Assembly: GCA_933228675.1 (NCBI GenBank)
Contig: OW121742.1
Coordinates: 110,785,601 to 110,849,600 of the forward strand
Origin: Stomorhina lunata
Taxonomy: Eukaryota > Arthropoda > Insecta > Diptera > Rhiniidae
Length of the DNA stretch: 64,000 bases
Direction of reading: 5' to 3'
A program made the position numbers and the translations under genes. A model generated the notes under the pieces. That model was not told the DNA's origin. It saw nothing but the letters and a program-made list of their open reading frames with translations, and made no database searches. Of this stretch, positions 1 to 11,800 are shown one piece after another; position 1 is the stretch's first letter; each line of letters opens with the position of its first letter.

Positions 1-421
1 TTAAACTTATTTAGATGAATGCTTGGGATGCCGAAAAACAGGATTTGGATAGTTCAGTCCGTCCATATCTTCTAAATCGAATTAATACTTTATAGTCATT
101 GCTTGATTATCGGTCCAGGTATAAAAAGACTCTTTTTCTATGTTTTAAAAATATGATTAAATATATTTTTGTTATTATTAAAAAATTCATAATGAAAACT
201 TTACACAAGGTACTTAATGACTATGAATATATTACTAATATTTGGGATAATTAAAGGGGGTAAACAACTTTGGCGATTCATAATTATTTGATATAAATTT
301 TGATTTGATTTTAAAAAAATGTTTGTATATTATACAATACAAAGTAATAATTTAAAAAATTAAGAAAAAAATTTTATAAAATATTTACAAATTGTTAGTA
401 GTAAAGGAGAACTAATAGGAC
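1..421. other. AT-rich flank, nothing recognised
   Basis: AT-rich sequence with short A and T runs. I see no exon, RNA gene or repeat structure. Confidence 0.5.
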
Positions 422-557
422 AGTTCACAATTCATTGCAAATAGTCTGCCATTGTAGCATTTGCAAAAGGGTATAGCAAATGAAAAGGGGACTTTTTCAT
501 TTGCTATACCAAATGGCAAATGCTAGAATGCCAGACTATTTGCCATAATTTGTGAAC
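422..557. mobile_element. fold-back (MITE-like) element
   Basis: A 136-bp imperfect palindrome. The left arm GTTCACAATTCATTGCAAAT is matched by the reverse complement of the right end, and the pairing continues through AGTCTGCCATTGTAGCATTTG to a core at GGTATAGCAAATGAAAA. It has no coding capacity. This looks like a miniature inverted-repeat element; the family is unknown to me. Confidence 0.7.
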
Positions 558-1684
558 GGGTCTATTCTTTTTTAAAATTTTTTACCTAAATTTAAATTAA
601 ATTCCAATAATTATTATTATAAATAGACTCTTAAGTTAAAATATTTTATATTTCTATATATTTATTAGTTATTAAAATTAATTATATGATTTAATGTTAA
701 ATCCTTTTTTAAATATGGCCTAATTTAGTTGCTAATATCACAAGGAGATCGTATAAAAAAAAAAAAAAACAAAATTTCTTATAACTTAAGGTTTAAAATT
801 AAACAACTTAATTCAAAAAATTTCAATTATGAACTTAAAAAAGTCTTACAAAAAAAAAAAAACTAGAAAGTTCTCATTTAATTAAAGGCACATTTGTTTT
901 TTTCTTTTCACTTTTTTGAGCATTTTGACAAAATGGTTTAAGATTAACTTAAATTTATTGTAAAACTTAAAACAAAAATAATCTCAATTTAATTTGTAGA
1001 TGTTTACATTTTGTGTATAAAAACTAATTAATTGGCACCAAGAATTCACTTGATCATACAAAAATATTAAGATTTGTGGGTTAAAACTTTAAGAAATTTA
1101 CATTTGTTTTGAGAATTGACTTAAAGAAAACCTTTAAAATTGACTTGAAAAGCCTAAAAGTAGGCTGTGTATATTATTTATAACAAATCCTTAAGGTATG
1201 CTTTACTTTTTTGCTTCCTAACAGGGTGGAGTATAAATTGTGTTACAAGAAAACAAAACATGTTTTGTTATTACTCTTTAAATTTATTCAAATGAATGTT
1301 TTTGGATACTGAAAAGGGGGGTTGGGATCAAGCCCAGATATAATGCTTTATAGTCTGACATTTCCATTCAAAAATAATTAAGTTAGAAGTTTTGTAGCAC
1401 TCCCTCCAATAGACGGATCATAATAATAATAGCTAATGTGTTTGCCAAATCTGTTGAAAGATCAAGTAATCGAAATCTCTATGTCCGGTTTCAAGACACA
1501 ATCAAGGCTGTAGCATCGACAATTCAGGTAATTCCAAGAGTTTCTGCTCGAAACTTATCGGTTACTCTTTAAATTTATTAAAATTAATGTTTGGGATATC
1601 CAAAGGAAGATTTAGAAATTACAGGTCTCTCCGAATAACGACATTTTCTTCTAAAGAGAGTTTGGAAAACTAATGCTCCTATTG
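558..1684. other. AT-rich spacer, nothing recognised
   Basis: Very AT-rich DNA with several A runs. No open frame with a recognisable domain and no clear repeat. Confidence 0.45.
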
Positions 1685-1864
1685 CCGTTCTCAACTCAAC
1701 TCAGTTTGGTAGTCTGCCAGTCAACCCAACTTTCATTCAACCAAATTATTTTTTGATATTGCTAAACTAAAAAATGTTAAGTTCCTCAATATGAAAAAAT
1801 AATTTAGTTGAGTGAAAGTTGGGTCGACTGACAGACAACCAAAATGAGTTGAGTTGAGGACGGG
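1685..1864. mobile_element. fold-back (MITE-like) element with GAGTTGAGTTGAG ends
   Basis: Arms of about 75 bp pair with few mismatches: the left arm contains CTCAACTCAACTCA and CCAACTTTCATTCAAC, and the right arm carries their reverse complements. The spacer is about 30 bp. It is non-coding and different in sequence from the fold-back at 422-557. Confidence 0.7.
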
Positions 1865-2040
1865 AAGAGAAGAAGAGGGCGTCCGGAACTTTTAATGATA
1901 AGCCCAAGTAGAGAAAAGTCTTTCAAAGCTTGGCCTACACAATATCGAAGCTCATGAAATTCTAAAATATGTATAATACGCCGACGACTGGAAGATAAAT
2001 AGAAGAAATTTAATTTGGGTAGATCTTGGGCAGTATTCCT
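1860..2040 (+). mobile_element. possible degenerate non-LTR retrotransposon 3' fragment
   Basis: The stretch GAAGAGGGCGTCCGGAACTT followed by AGAGAAAAGTCTTTCAAAGC resembles the plus-strand fragment at 59.65 kb, which ends in the tail typical of the non-LTR fragments here. One frame gives RGRP-like residues, common at the C-terminus of such elements. Weak evidence. Confidence 0.35.
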
Positions 2041-2189
2041 TTGGCGAGCCGAATTAAATCTTCTTTAGGTTATCTTTTGTTTCCTCAAAGTCTCTAAATC
2101 ATAGTTAATAGAGCTGAATTCAACAGATTCTTCCAGAAGTATTTAAATAGTGCTAAGACGACCTGTGCAGCTCTTATGGCTTCCACATT

Positions 2190-3870
2190 AAAAGTGATTA
2201 AATTTTGTTCTCAATAAAGAAAAACTAAAAAAAGTGATTTGAAGATTCGGTTGGGAGGTTCTTATACGAGTTTGCTTTTTACCCAGAACTTTGCTGTAGA
2301 AGTATCCGTATCAGCCGGTGCATGCCAGGCTTAACTTACAGGAAGGTTTTGCCTCGAATTTAGTGGAATTGGAGAGGGCTACTTTCCTACGAATGTAGTC
2401 TAAATTCGATCTGTACTGTCGAAGAAATTAGACTCTAAAAATCTCTACGATTGAAATTAGGACTGTCTAAACCCCAGCGCTTAACGTAATCAAATTTTGT
2501 TCTCAATAAAGAAACTCCAAAAATAAATAAGAATATTCGATTGGGAGGTTCTTATACGAGTTTGGATCGTATAATAAGTATCCGTATCAGCTGGTCCAAA
2601 TGTTGGTATGACTCGAGTGTGGTGAGATTGGCGGGGGAATATGTACTGTAAGCTACTATCGTACGGCTGTAGTCTAAATTTGATCTGTACTGTCAAAGAA
2701 ATTAGACTCTAAAAATCTCTACGATTGAAATTAGGACTGTACAAAGATCTACGCTAAAAGTGATAAAATTGTGTTCTCAATAAAAAAACTCAAAAAAAAA
2801 AAATGTTTTAAAGATTCGGTTCTGAGGTTCTTATATGAGTTTGGGGTTTACCCAGAACTTTGCTGTAGATGTATCCATATCAGCCGGTGAAAATGTTGTC
2901 TAAGCCCGGATTTACTTACAGAAATGTTTTGCCTCGAGGTTGGTGGGATTGGCGGGGGATTATGTACTATGAGCTACTTCCCTACGACTGTAGTCTAAAT
3001 TCGATCTGTACTGTCAATGAATTTAGACTCTAAAAATCTCTACGATTGAAATTAGGACTGCATAAAGACCTACGCTAAGGTGATAAAATTTTGTTCTCAA
3101 TAAAAAAAACCTAAAAAAAATATTTGAAGATTCGGTTGGGAGTTTGGCGTTTACCCAGAACTTTGCTGTAGGTGTATCCATATCAGCCAGTGCAAATTTT
3201 GTCTAAGCCCGGAATAACTTACAGAAAACTTTTTCCTCGAGTTTGGTAGGATTGGTGGCGGATTATGTACTATGGGCTACTCTCCTACGACTGTAGTGTA
3301 AATTCGATCTGTACTGTCAAAGAAATTAGACTCTTACAATATCTACGGTTGAAATTTCGTCTGTATAGAGACCTGCGCTAAAGGTGATCAAATTTTGTTC
3401 TCAATAAAAAGAAAATAAAAAATTATTTTAAGTATTGGTTGGGAGGCTCTTGTACGAGTTTTTACCCAGAATTTTGCTGTATGTGTATCCGCATCAGCAG
3501 GTGCAAACGTTGTCTAAGCCAGGACTGTATAAAGACCTACGCTTTAGGTGATCAAATTTTGTTCTCAATAAAAAAACTTAAAAAAATGATTTGAAGATTC
3601 GGTTGGGTAGTTTTTATACGAGTTTTTAACCTTTGCTGTAGATGTATCCGAATACAGTAAGGTTCTGCCTCGATTTTGGTAGGATTGGCGGCGGATTATG
3701 TACTATGGGCTACTCTTTTACGACTGTACTCTAAATTTGATCTGTACTGTCAAAGTAAACTCTCTACGATTGAAAAGGTGAACAAATTATAAAGGTGAAC
3801 ACATTTTGTTCTCAATAAAAAAACTTCGAAAAAATGCTAAGAAGATTCAGTTGGGAGGTTCTTAGGCATC
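2190..3870. repeat. tandem repeat, unit about 280-310 bp, 3' of RECK
   Basis: About six degenerate copies. Each contains TTTTGTTCTCAATAAA, then GAAGATTCGGTTGGGAGG, CCAGAACTTTGCTGTAG, ATCAGCCGGTGCAAA, GTAGTCTAAATTCGATCTG and CTCTACGATTGAAATTAGGA. Copies begin near 2205, 2490, 2765, 3085, 3390, 3550 and 3795, the later ones shortened. The last module (CTACGATTGAAA) is related to the 30-bp minisatellite in the RECK introns. Confidence 0.85.
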
Positions 3871-3994
3871 AAAAAATGGAAAATCAGTTGTTACGGGTTT
3901 TTATGAAAGAGGAATATTGAAATTAGCTTCAAAATAGCTGAAAGCTATGGAAAATTTTTTTACTTAAATCGGATTATTCTATATAGCCTTAAAT

Positions 3995-4805
3995 TCATAT
4001 AAAAACAAGTAAGAAAGCGCTATAGTCGGTCAAGCCGACCATACGATACCCTTCACCACTAAGGTCAAAGGTGTTATTTTTCCTGTATAAAGACAAATAT
4101 TTGCTAAATTTTGCCATCATACAAACATTTTCTCAAAACGTATATATTCAACCTGTTTCCGTCATTTGGACTTATATGAGAGCTAGGGTCAAATGTGAAC
4201 CGATTATCTCGAAATTTGGCAAATTGATTACAGTAGTTACAAAAATTATGTATGCAAAAAATAAACTCAAAATTTTCATTATCTTTAGATTTACGAGCGT
4301 TTTAGTGATTTTTTGTCTCATTTAGTGCGTTTTTGAAGAAGAGTTTGTATGGGAGCTATGGTCAAATGTGGACCGATTTCAACGAAATTTGGTACAGGGA
4401 TTTAAATTTACATAAGCAGTATCTGTTTTAAATTTCATGAAAAAATATTGAAATTCGTGGCCAATATAGCAATTCCGCGAAGTGGGACCTATGGGAGGTA
4501 CCATAAGTAATGGACCGATTTTGACCAATTTCACATTATCAAAAAAATTATCTGTGCCAAATTTCATCAAATTATCTTTAGAATTGCGACCTGTAGTTTG
4601 ATTACAAGGTTTACATGGGGGTCCAGCCAGCCAGCCAGCCAGCCAGCCAGACGGACGGACGGACATCGCTAAATCGACTCAGAAAGTGATTCTAAGCCTA
4701 TTGGTATACTAAAAGATGGGTCTAAGACAAATATTTCTATGCGTTACAAACATCAGCACAAACTTATAATACCCTTTCCACCTATGGTGGTGAAGGGTAT
4801 AACAA
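3995..4805. mobile_element. dispersed repeat with hairpin terminus and CAGC/GACG microsatellite
   Basis: An approximately 0.8-kb unit starting near AACAAGTAAGAAAGCGCTAT, with ATACCCTTCACCAC near the left end and a hairpin formed by ATACCCTTTCCACC and GGTGGTGAAGGGTAT at the right end. Inside are a (CAGC)n/(GACG)n microsatellite at 4625-4663 and GCTAAATCGACTCAGAAAG. It resembles short dispersed repeats common in fly genomes. There is no transposase, so it is non-autonomous; I cannot assign a class (a Helitron-like origin is possible from the 3' hairpin). Confidence 0.6.
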
Positions 4806-4928
4806 TGAATTTCTTCTTACTATACCTTATATGTGCATTTTAATATCTTATTGTAGCACAATTGATCCGTCACCCTGTATTTAAATGGTCTTTACTTAAG
4901 GTTTTCTTATACATTTCCTTTTTTCGAA

Positions 4929-4934
4929 TTTATT
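4929..4934 (-). promoter_or_regulatory. possible RECK polyadenylation signal
   Basis: AATAAA on the minus strand about 120 bases past the RECK stop codon. Position and sequence fit a poly(A) signal with a short 3' UTR, but the region is so AT-rich that chance occurrence is likely. Confidence 0.35.
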
Positions 4935-5052
4935 ACTAAATAAAAAGTTGTCTCTTTTAAAATTAATTTGTATGTTTTTTTTGTTCAAGAAGACCCTAAC
5001 AATTTCGCTGACTATCTAATTTGTTGCTTAAATTTCTAAAAAATTTCTAAAA

Positions 5053-5852
5053 CTATGAAATCCAAAATTTTCTAAATATTAAACTAATTATAATGTTGAT
5101 TAAAATTGTACGATAAAGATTTGTGAATAGATAAATTCTTTGTGTGCTACTTTCCACATTGGCCTCCAGCATATTGGAGACAGTCAGGCCGGAGAGTATT
5201 AAATTTGTGGTTACCTTATGACCCTGAGCCGATACTAAATTCGAAATCTTTTCCGCTTCCCTAGTGCAGGCCTCGATTTGCATTCGTGTGGGTGTATTGG
5301 TGCGTGGTACTATGGCCACAAATATACCCACTTCCATGGTAAGATAACCCGTTAATTGGCACTCGCTTATTTGTATTAAAGAATCCAATTCCTTCAAAAC
5401 ACTGCGCAAGGTTAGTAGATCTTTATGCTGACCCTTTAAGGCATACAAGGCCCGATCGATTTGCTTGCGCGAATAGATTATACGAAAGGCGCCAGCACAT
5501 ATTGGACAGCAGGCTCCTGGTGGAATTATTGCCCGACAAAACTGTGAGGGTGTATTAGGGCATTTAACCTGGCGACATCTTTTGCGCTCCATTTCATTGG
5601 TCAGCAAACCCACTTCACGACATTTTCCTTTGTAGTCCACTAAAACATAATCCGCCCAGGCTGAACATTCATGAGCATAGTCAACACCATTGATGCCGCA
5701 AACAGGACCCTTCCAGCTGCAGCCACGATTACAGGAGCCCCAATAGGCAAAGGTATTCTTAGTATTTAATAGATCACAAGCAGATTTGAAAGTTACACCC
5801 TTAGAATCACAGACCTTATGATCTGATTTGGCACAGGATAACGTTTGATTGA
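5053..5852 (-). CDS. Reck: RECK terminal exon, Kazal-like 2 and 3 and GPI-signal tail
   Basis: An 800-bp final exon after a 65-bp intron (acceptor TTTTTTAG). It starts with a Kazal-like segment (CAKSDHKVCDSKGVTF to YWGSC), then a second (CSWKGPVCGINGVDY to KGKC), the RECK signature IIPPGACCPICAG, and the conserved segments GYLTMEVGIFVAIVP and MQIEACTREAEKI. The last residues, RTILINIIISLIFRKFWIS, are hydrophobic and fit a GPI-anchor attachment signal. The stop codon is at 5053-5055. Confidence 0.95.
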
Positions 5853-8800
5853 CTAAAAAAATAAAAATTATTTAAAAAATTGTATATAACTTCATTAAAA
5901 TCTTCCCAAAAACTTACCACATTTGTACTGTAAACAGGGTCGGTGCATGGTGGACAAGCATATTTGCCGCTGAGGCAGACATTGCGTGCCCGCTGGACAG
6001 TGATAGGTGCCGGGCGTACAAGGATTCCATACCGAACAGGCACCATATTCCAAATCACTGTCCTGAACCCCCAAACATCGGGCAATACATAAAGATGGAT
6101 AGGTGCGGCCATTGCTGCCACATACTGGAACATAATGGGTAGGACAATTGCAGGGCAAGCTGGTATAAGAAACATCGGTGTAACCTGTAAAATAAATGAT
6201 ATAAAAATTAAATTTTGTTCTCAATAACTAAAATGATCTAAGGGAATTAAATTTTGAGCTCAATAAATTGTGGGAAACTCATATCAAAACTTTAGGAATC
6301 AATTTTTGTTCTCAATAAATTAGAAAAAATGGGCTCATAGAACCTCTACGACTAAAATGTGACTGTACAACAACTGGAAATTTTGTTCTCAATACAAAAT
6401 CTCCAAAAAAAAGTGAAGATCTGCGATTGGAACTTAGACTCTATAAAGATCTACGATTGGAATTTAGGCTCTATAAAGATATGCGATTGGAAATTAGACT
6501 CTATAAAGATCTGCGATTGAAGTCTAGCCTCAATAAAGATCTACGATTGTAGCTTAGACTCTATAAAGATCTGCGATTGGAATTTAGCCTCTATAAAGAT
6601 CTACGATTGGAATTTAGACTCTACAAAGATCTACGATTGGAACTTAGACTCTATAAAGATCTATGATTAGAACTTAGACTCTATAAAGATCTTCGATTGA
6701 AACTTTACTCTATAAAGATCAACGATTGGAATTTAGACTCTATAAAGATCTACGATTGGAACTTAGACTCTATAAAGATCTACGATTGGAACTTAGACTC
6801 TACAAAGATCTACAATCTATTAAGATCTACGACTGGAGCTAAGACTCTTTAAGAATATACGATTAGAATTTAGACTCTATAAAGATATACGATTGAAACT
6901 TAGACCTTATAAAGAGTACGAATGGAACCTATCCTCTATAAAGATCTACTATTGGATCTTAGACTCTATAAAGATCTACGAGTGGGAATTAGACTCGTTA
7001 AAGATCTACGATTGGAACTTTGCATATGAAGGTCTACGATTGGAACTTTGCCTATGAAGATCTGCGATTGGAACTGTCATCAATTAGATCTTAGACACCA
7101 TAAAGATCTACGAACTTACCTTTTTGTTGAAATAAAAATTCTCCAAAATACAAATAATATGGCGAGTTTCATTGTTATTAAATTTTAAGATATACAAAAT
7201 TATTGGTTCTTAATAAATTATGAAAATTTTAGACTCGAAAAGATTGATAATAGGACCTACGTTAAAGGCTGTACATTTTTGATTTAATAAAAAATCTTCA
7301 AAATAAAAATTTCAGAAATTAAATTTTGTTCTCAATAAATTCTACTTTTTTCAGAAATCATTTTTTGTTCTTAATAAATTCGGAAAAGCTTGGATTCAAG
7401 AAACCTCTACGATTGAAAATATAACTATACAATCTCCTACGATAAGGGCGATCTATTTTTGTTCTCAATAAAAAATCTCCAAAAATCAAAATGTTGGAAT
7501 TTAAATTTTAATAAAATAAATTTTAAGGAATCTTTGTAACACACCTGGCATTTTGCACTGTTTCTTGGTGCAGGTTATCTCCTCAGCATAGCAGGTGCAC
7601 AAATTACATTCCAAATAAAAAGAGGTGCCATGCTTGATCTTTCTGCCGCCCGGTAAAACGCAACTTTCATACGACACACTGGGCAAAGGCTGACAATGTT
7701 CAATGCGTCCCTGAAGGCCACAGCGACAAACCTTAAAACCGCCACGATTGGCAGTCAACTGTACTGGTATGCGTACATAAGCTCCAAAGGGCACCAAGTA
7801 ATTAGAAGCCTCCCCCAAAGCACAACCCGGTATGCACTGATACGATGAAGAACCATTGCGCGCAGGCAAACAAACTTCACTGGCATTACAGGGATGACCG
7901 CGGCAGGGTGAAGTGATCTTATGATGGCCACCAGTCTCCTTGGGAGCATCACTTTCCTCTAAATAGGGCCTCAAGGAAATGCAAGGCACACCCTCGCCCT
8001 CTGGATGCAGGCGTGCACATATGGCATCAGCATTCAAGGAAGTATTCATGCGAGTCCAATCCATGCATTCACTCAAGATCTCATAACAATTCTCACGACA
8101 GATATGATTGTAGTGACCCTGTATACTACAGGGTTTAATTTGCAAGACACAGGCGATAGCCTTCCATTTGTCGGGCGAACAGCGGGTCATATTTTTAATG
8201 GGCAAATTAACACCTGGCAAACTTACGAAACCCCTCTGCTGCCACATCATTAGATCAGATTTGGCTGCCATATCGGCCTCTACAGTGCAGCTGCGAAACA
8301 ATTCCGTGGGACGATTATTGAAATTTGTACAGAAACTTAGACCATCACAACCCAATTCACACGGCTCATCCACTTCATCGATGCACTGGCGCAATTCCAA
8401 TTCATTCGGCTGCATTAGGCAGGCAGCTTCAAAATTATTCATAGTACTTGTCCAGTCAGTGGTATAAGTTTGCGAGCAAAGCCTACGACATTTGGAAGAC
8501 AAGGCCTTTTCACAACAATGCAATTTGGCTCCATCTATACCTAAGCGATTGATCTGGGATACCTCCGTTTCTTGATTGCTCGTTATAACGGCTGGCACAA
8601 AGATTTTGCGTTCGGCTGTAAAGAAACACTGCCACAGCGGAAGATGTGGTAATACTGTTCCACAGCCTCCGGCCTCTAGTTCGCCTATTATAATATCCGT
8701 ACTTTCGGTGGTATTTAAGACGGAGCGACAGGTATTGCGACAATTTTCATTATCGGAAAAGTCGCAACAAGGAAGATCTAGTTTGGAAGGGAAGGAACAT

Positions 8801-11800
8801 TAATTAAATTTATTGCGTTTTTTACAAAACAAACTTACATTTATGGGAATTAGTTACTGGGGTCATATCAGTCACGTTTTTGACACATTGCAGGACATCG
8901 GCGTTCTTTTCACCACACATTTCATGCAAACGCTTGCGATTATTACGTTTATGCGCTGTATGAGGCTCGAAGATGTCACGGCAAGTCTGAAAGAAGAACG
9001 GAAGAATATTAGAAAAAATAGAATTCTAAAAGGAGCTACGACTAAAATGTTGATTCTATACTGAGCTACGATAAAAGTTTGGATTCTATAAGGAGCTACG
9101 ATTCAAATTGGATTCCTTAAGGACCTACTTTGAGCACGATAAATTATGAGAAACTTAAACCAAAAAAAAAACTACGAAAAAATTGTGATAGTGGCGATCA
9201 AAATTTGTTCTCAATAAAAACAAATCTCAGAATGATCTCGCAAATTCGAAACTAATTCTGAATATATTTCAGAAACAATTTTTGTTAGACTCTATAAAGA
9301 TCTACGATTGAAACTTCGACTTTCAAAAGACCTACGATTGAAACTTAAGACTAGAAAGATCTATATGGATCTAAAATTGGAACTTAAGACTCTATAAAAA
9401 CCTACGATTAAAACTTAGGCTCTATACAGTTTAGTTCTAATTTAGTTTTAGTTCAGTCTGAGTTCAGTTCTAGTTCATTTCTAGTTCATTTCTAGTTTAG
9501 TTCTAGTTCAGTTCTAGTTTAGTTCTAGTTCAGTTCTAGTTCAGTTCTAGTTCAGTTCTAGTTCAGTTCTAGTTCAGTTCTAGTTCAGTTCTAGTTCAGT
9601 TCTAGTTCAGTTCTAGTTCAGTTCTAGTTCAGTTCTAGTTCAGTTCTAGTTCAGTTCTAGTTCAGTTCTAGTTCAGTTCTAGTTCAGTTCTAGTTCAGTT
9701 CTAGTTCAGTTCTAGTTCAGTTCTAGTTCAGTTCTAGTTCAGTTCTAGTTCAGTTCTAGTTCAGTTCTAGTTCAGTTCTAGTTCAGTTCTAGTTCAGTTC
9801 TAGTTCAGTTCTAGTTCATTTCTAGTTCAGTTCTAGTTCAGTTCTACTTCAGTTCTAGTTCAGTTCTAGTTCAGTTCTAGTTCAGTTCTAGTTCAGTTCT
9901 AGTTCAGTTCTAGTTCAGTTCTAGTTCAGTTCTAGTTCATTTCCAGTTCAGTTCTAGTTCAGTTCTAGTTCAGTTCTAGTTCAGTTCTAGTTCAGTTCTA
10001 GTTCAGTTCTAGTTCAGTTCTAGTTCAGTTCTAGTTCAGTTCTAGTTCAGTTCTAGTTCAGTTCTAGTTCAGTTCTAGTTCAGTTCTAGTTCAGTTCTAG
10101 TTCAGTTCTAGTTCAGTTCTAGTTCATTTCTAGTTCAGTTCTAGTTCAGTTCTAGTTCAGTTCTAGTTCATTTCTAGTTCAGTTCTAGTTCAGTTCTAGT
10201 TCAGTTCTAGTTCAGTTCTAGTTCAGTTCTAGTTCAGTTCTAGTTCAGTTCTAGTTCAGTTCTAGTTCAGTTCTAGTTCAGTTCTAGTTCAGTTCTAGTT
10301 CAGTTCTAGTTCAGTTCTAGTTCAGTTCTAGTTCAGTTCTAGTTCAGTTCTAGTTCAGTTCTAGTTCAGTTCTAGTTCAGTTCTAGTTCAGTTCTAGTTC
10401 AGTTCTAGTTCAGTTCTAGTTCAGTTCTAGTTCAGTTCTAGTTCAGTTCTAGTTCAGTTCTAGTTCAGTTCTAGTTCAGTTCTAGTTCAGTTCTAGTTCA
10501 GTTCTAGTTCAGTTCTAGTTCAGTTCTAGTTCAGTTCTAGTTCAGTTCTAGTTCAGTTCTAGTTCAGTTCTAGTTCAGTTCTAGTTCAGTTCTAGTTCAG
10601 TTCTAGTTCAGTTCTAGTTCAGTTCTAGTTCAGTTCTAGTTCAGTTCTAGTTCAGTTCTAGTTCAGTTCTAGTTCAGTTCTAGTTCAGTTCTAGTTCAGT
10701 TCTAGTTCAGTTCTAGTTCAGTTCTAGTTCAGTTCTAGTTCAGTTCTAGTTCAGTTCTAGTTCAGTTCTAGTTCAGTTCTAGTTCATTTCTAGTTCAGTT
10801 CTAGTTCAGTTCTACTTCAGTTCTAGTTCAGTTCTAGTTCAGTTCTAGTTCAGTTCTAGTTCAGTTCTAGTTCAGTTCTAGTTCAGTTCTAGTTCAGTTC
10901 TAGTTCATTTCTAGTTCAGTTCTAGTTCAGTTCTAGTTCAGTTCTAGTTCAGTTCTAGTTCAGTTCTAGTTCAGTTCTAGTTCAGTTCTAGTTCAGTTCT
11001 AGTTCAGTTCTAGTTCAGTTCTAGTTCAGTTCTAGTTCAGTTCTAGTTCAGTTCTAGTTCAGTTCTAGTTCAGTTCTAGTTCAGTTCTAGTTCAGTTCTA
11101 GTTCAGTTCTAGTTCAGTTCTAGTTCAGTTCTAGTTCAGTTCTAGTTCAGTTCTAGTTCAGTTCTAGTTCAGTTCTAGTTCAGTTCTAGTTCAGTTCTAG
11201 TTCAGTTCTAGTTCAGTTCTAGTTCAGTTCAAGTTCAGTTCTAGTGTAGTTCTTGTTCAGTTTTAAATAAGTTCTAGTTCAGTTCTTGTTTAGTTTTAAA
11301 TCTGGTCTCGTTCTGTTCTACTTCTATTCTAATTTGATCCATTTTCTTTTAATTTAATATTACCTTTATTATTAATATTAAATTAGTCACACATAAAACT
11401 CAATTGACAAAATCAGCGGCAAATTCTGGTGTTTAAAGATCAAGAGTTTCTAACATTTAAGTTTACCTGTAAACATTCTGAGGTGCGTGCATTGCCACAG
11501 CAACGATCACCGGCCTCCTGACGTTCGAAACATGCAAACATGTGTTGCTCATCACTTTGGCGGCAGGCATTGATCAATTCGCCCGTTGAGGAAGATGTGG
11601 CACAAGCATTGCTACAGCGCGGGGAAACACCCAAAGCACAACAGCGACGACCAGACCACTGAGAGCCACGGGCAACGGCTGTAATTAATTTAAAAAAAAT
11701 GTAAAAAGAAATAAATCGAAAAAAGTTAAGAGAAATGTAAATAAAATTTGAAATTTGAATTAAAAGAAGAGAGAGGCAAGAGGGAAGCAAAGAGGGGATT

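Noticed and set aside
8005..9064. Plus-strand open frames of 75-99 codons over RECK exons
   Set aside because: They are antisense shadows of the RECK coding sequence, which has clear homology and splice sites on the minus strand.
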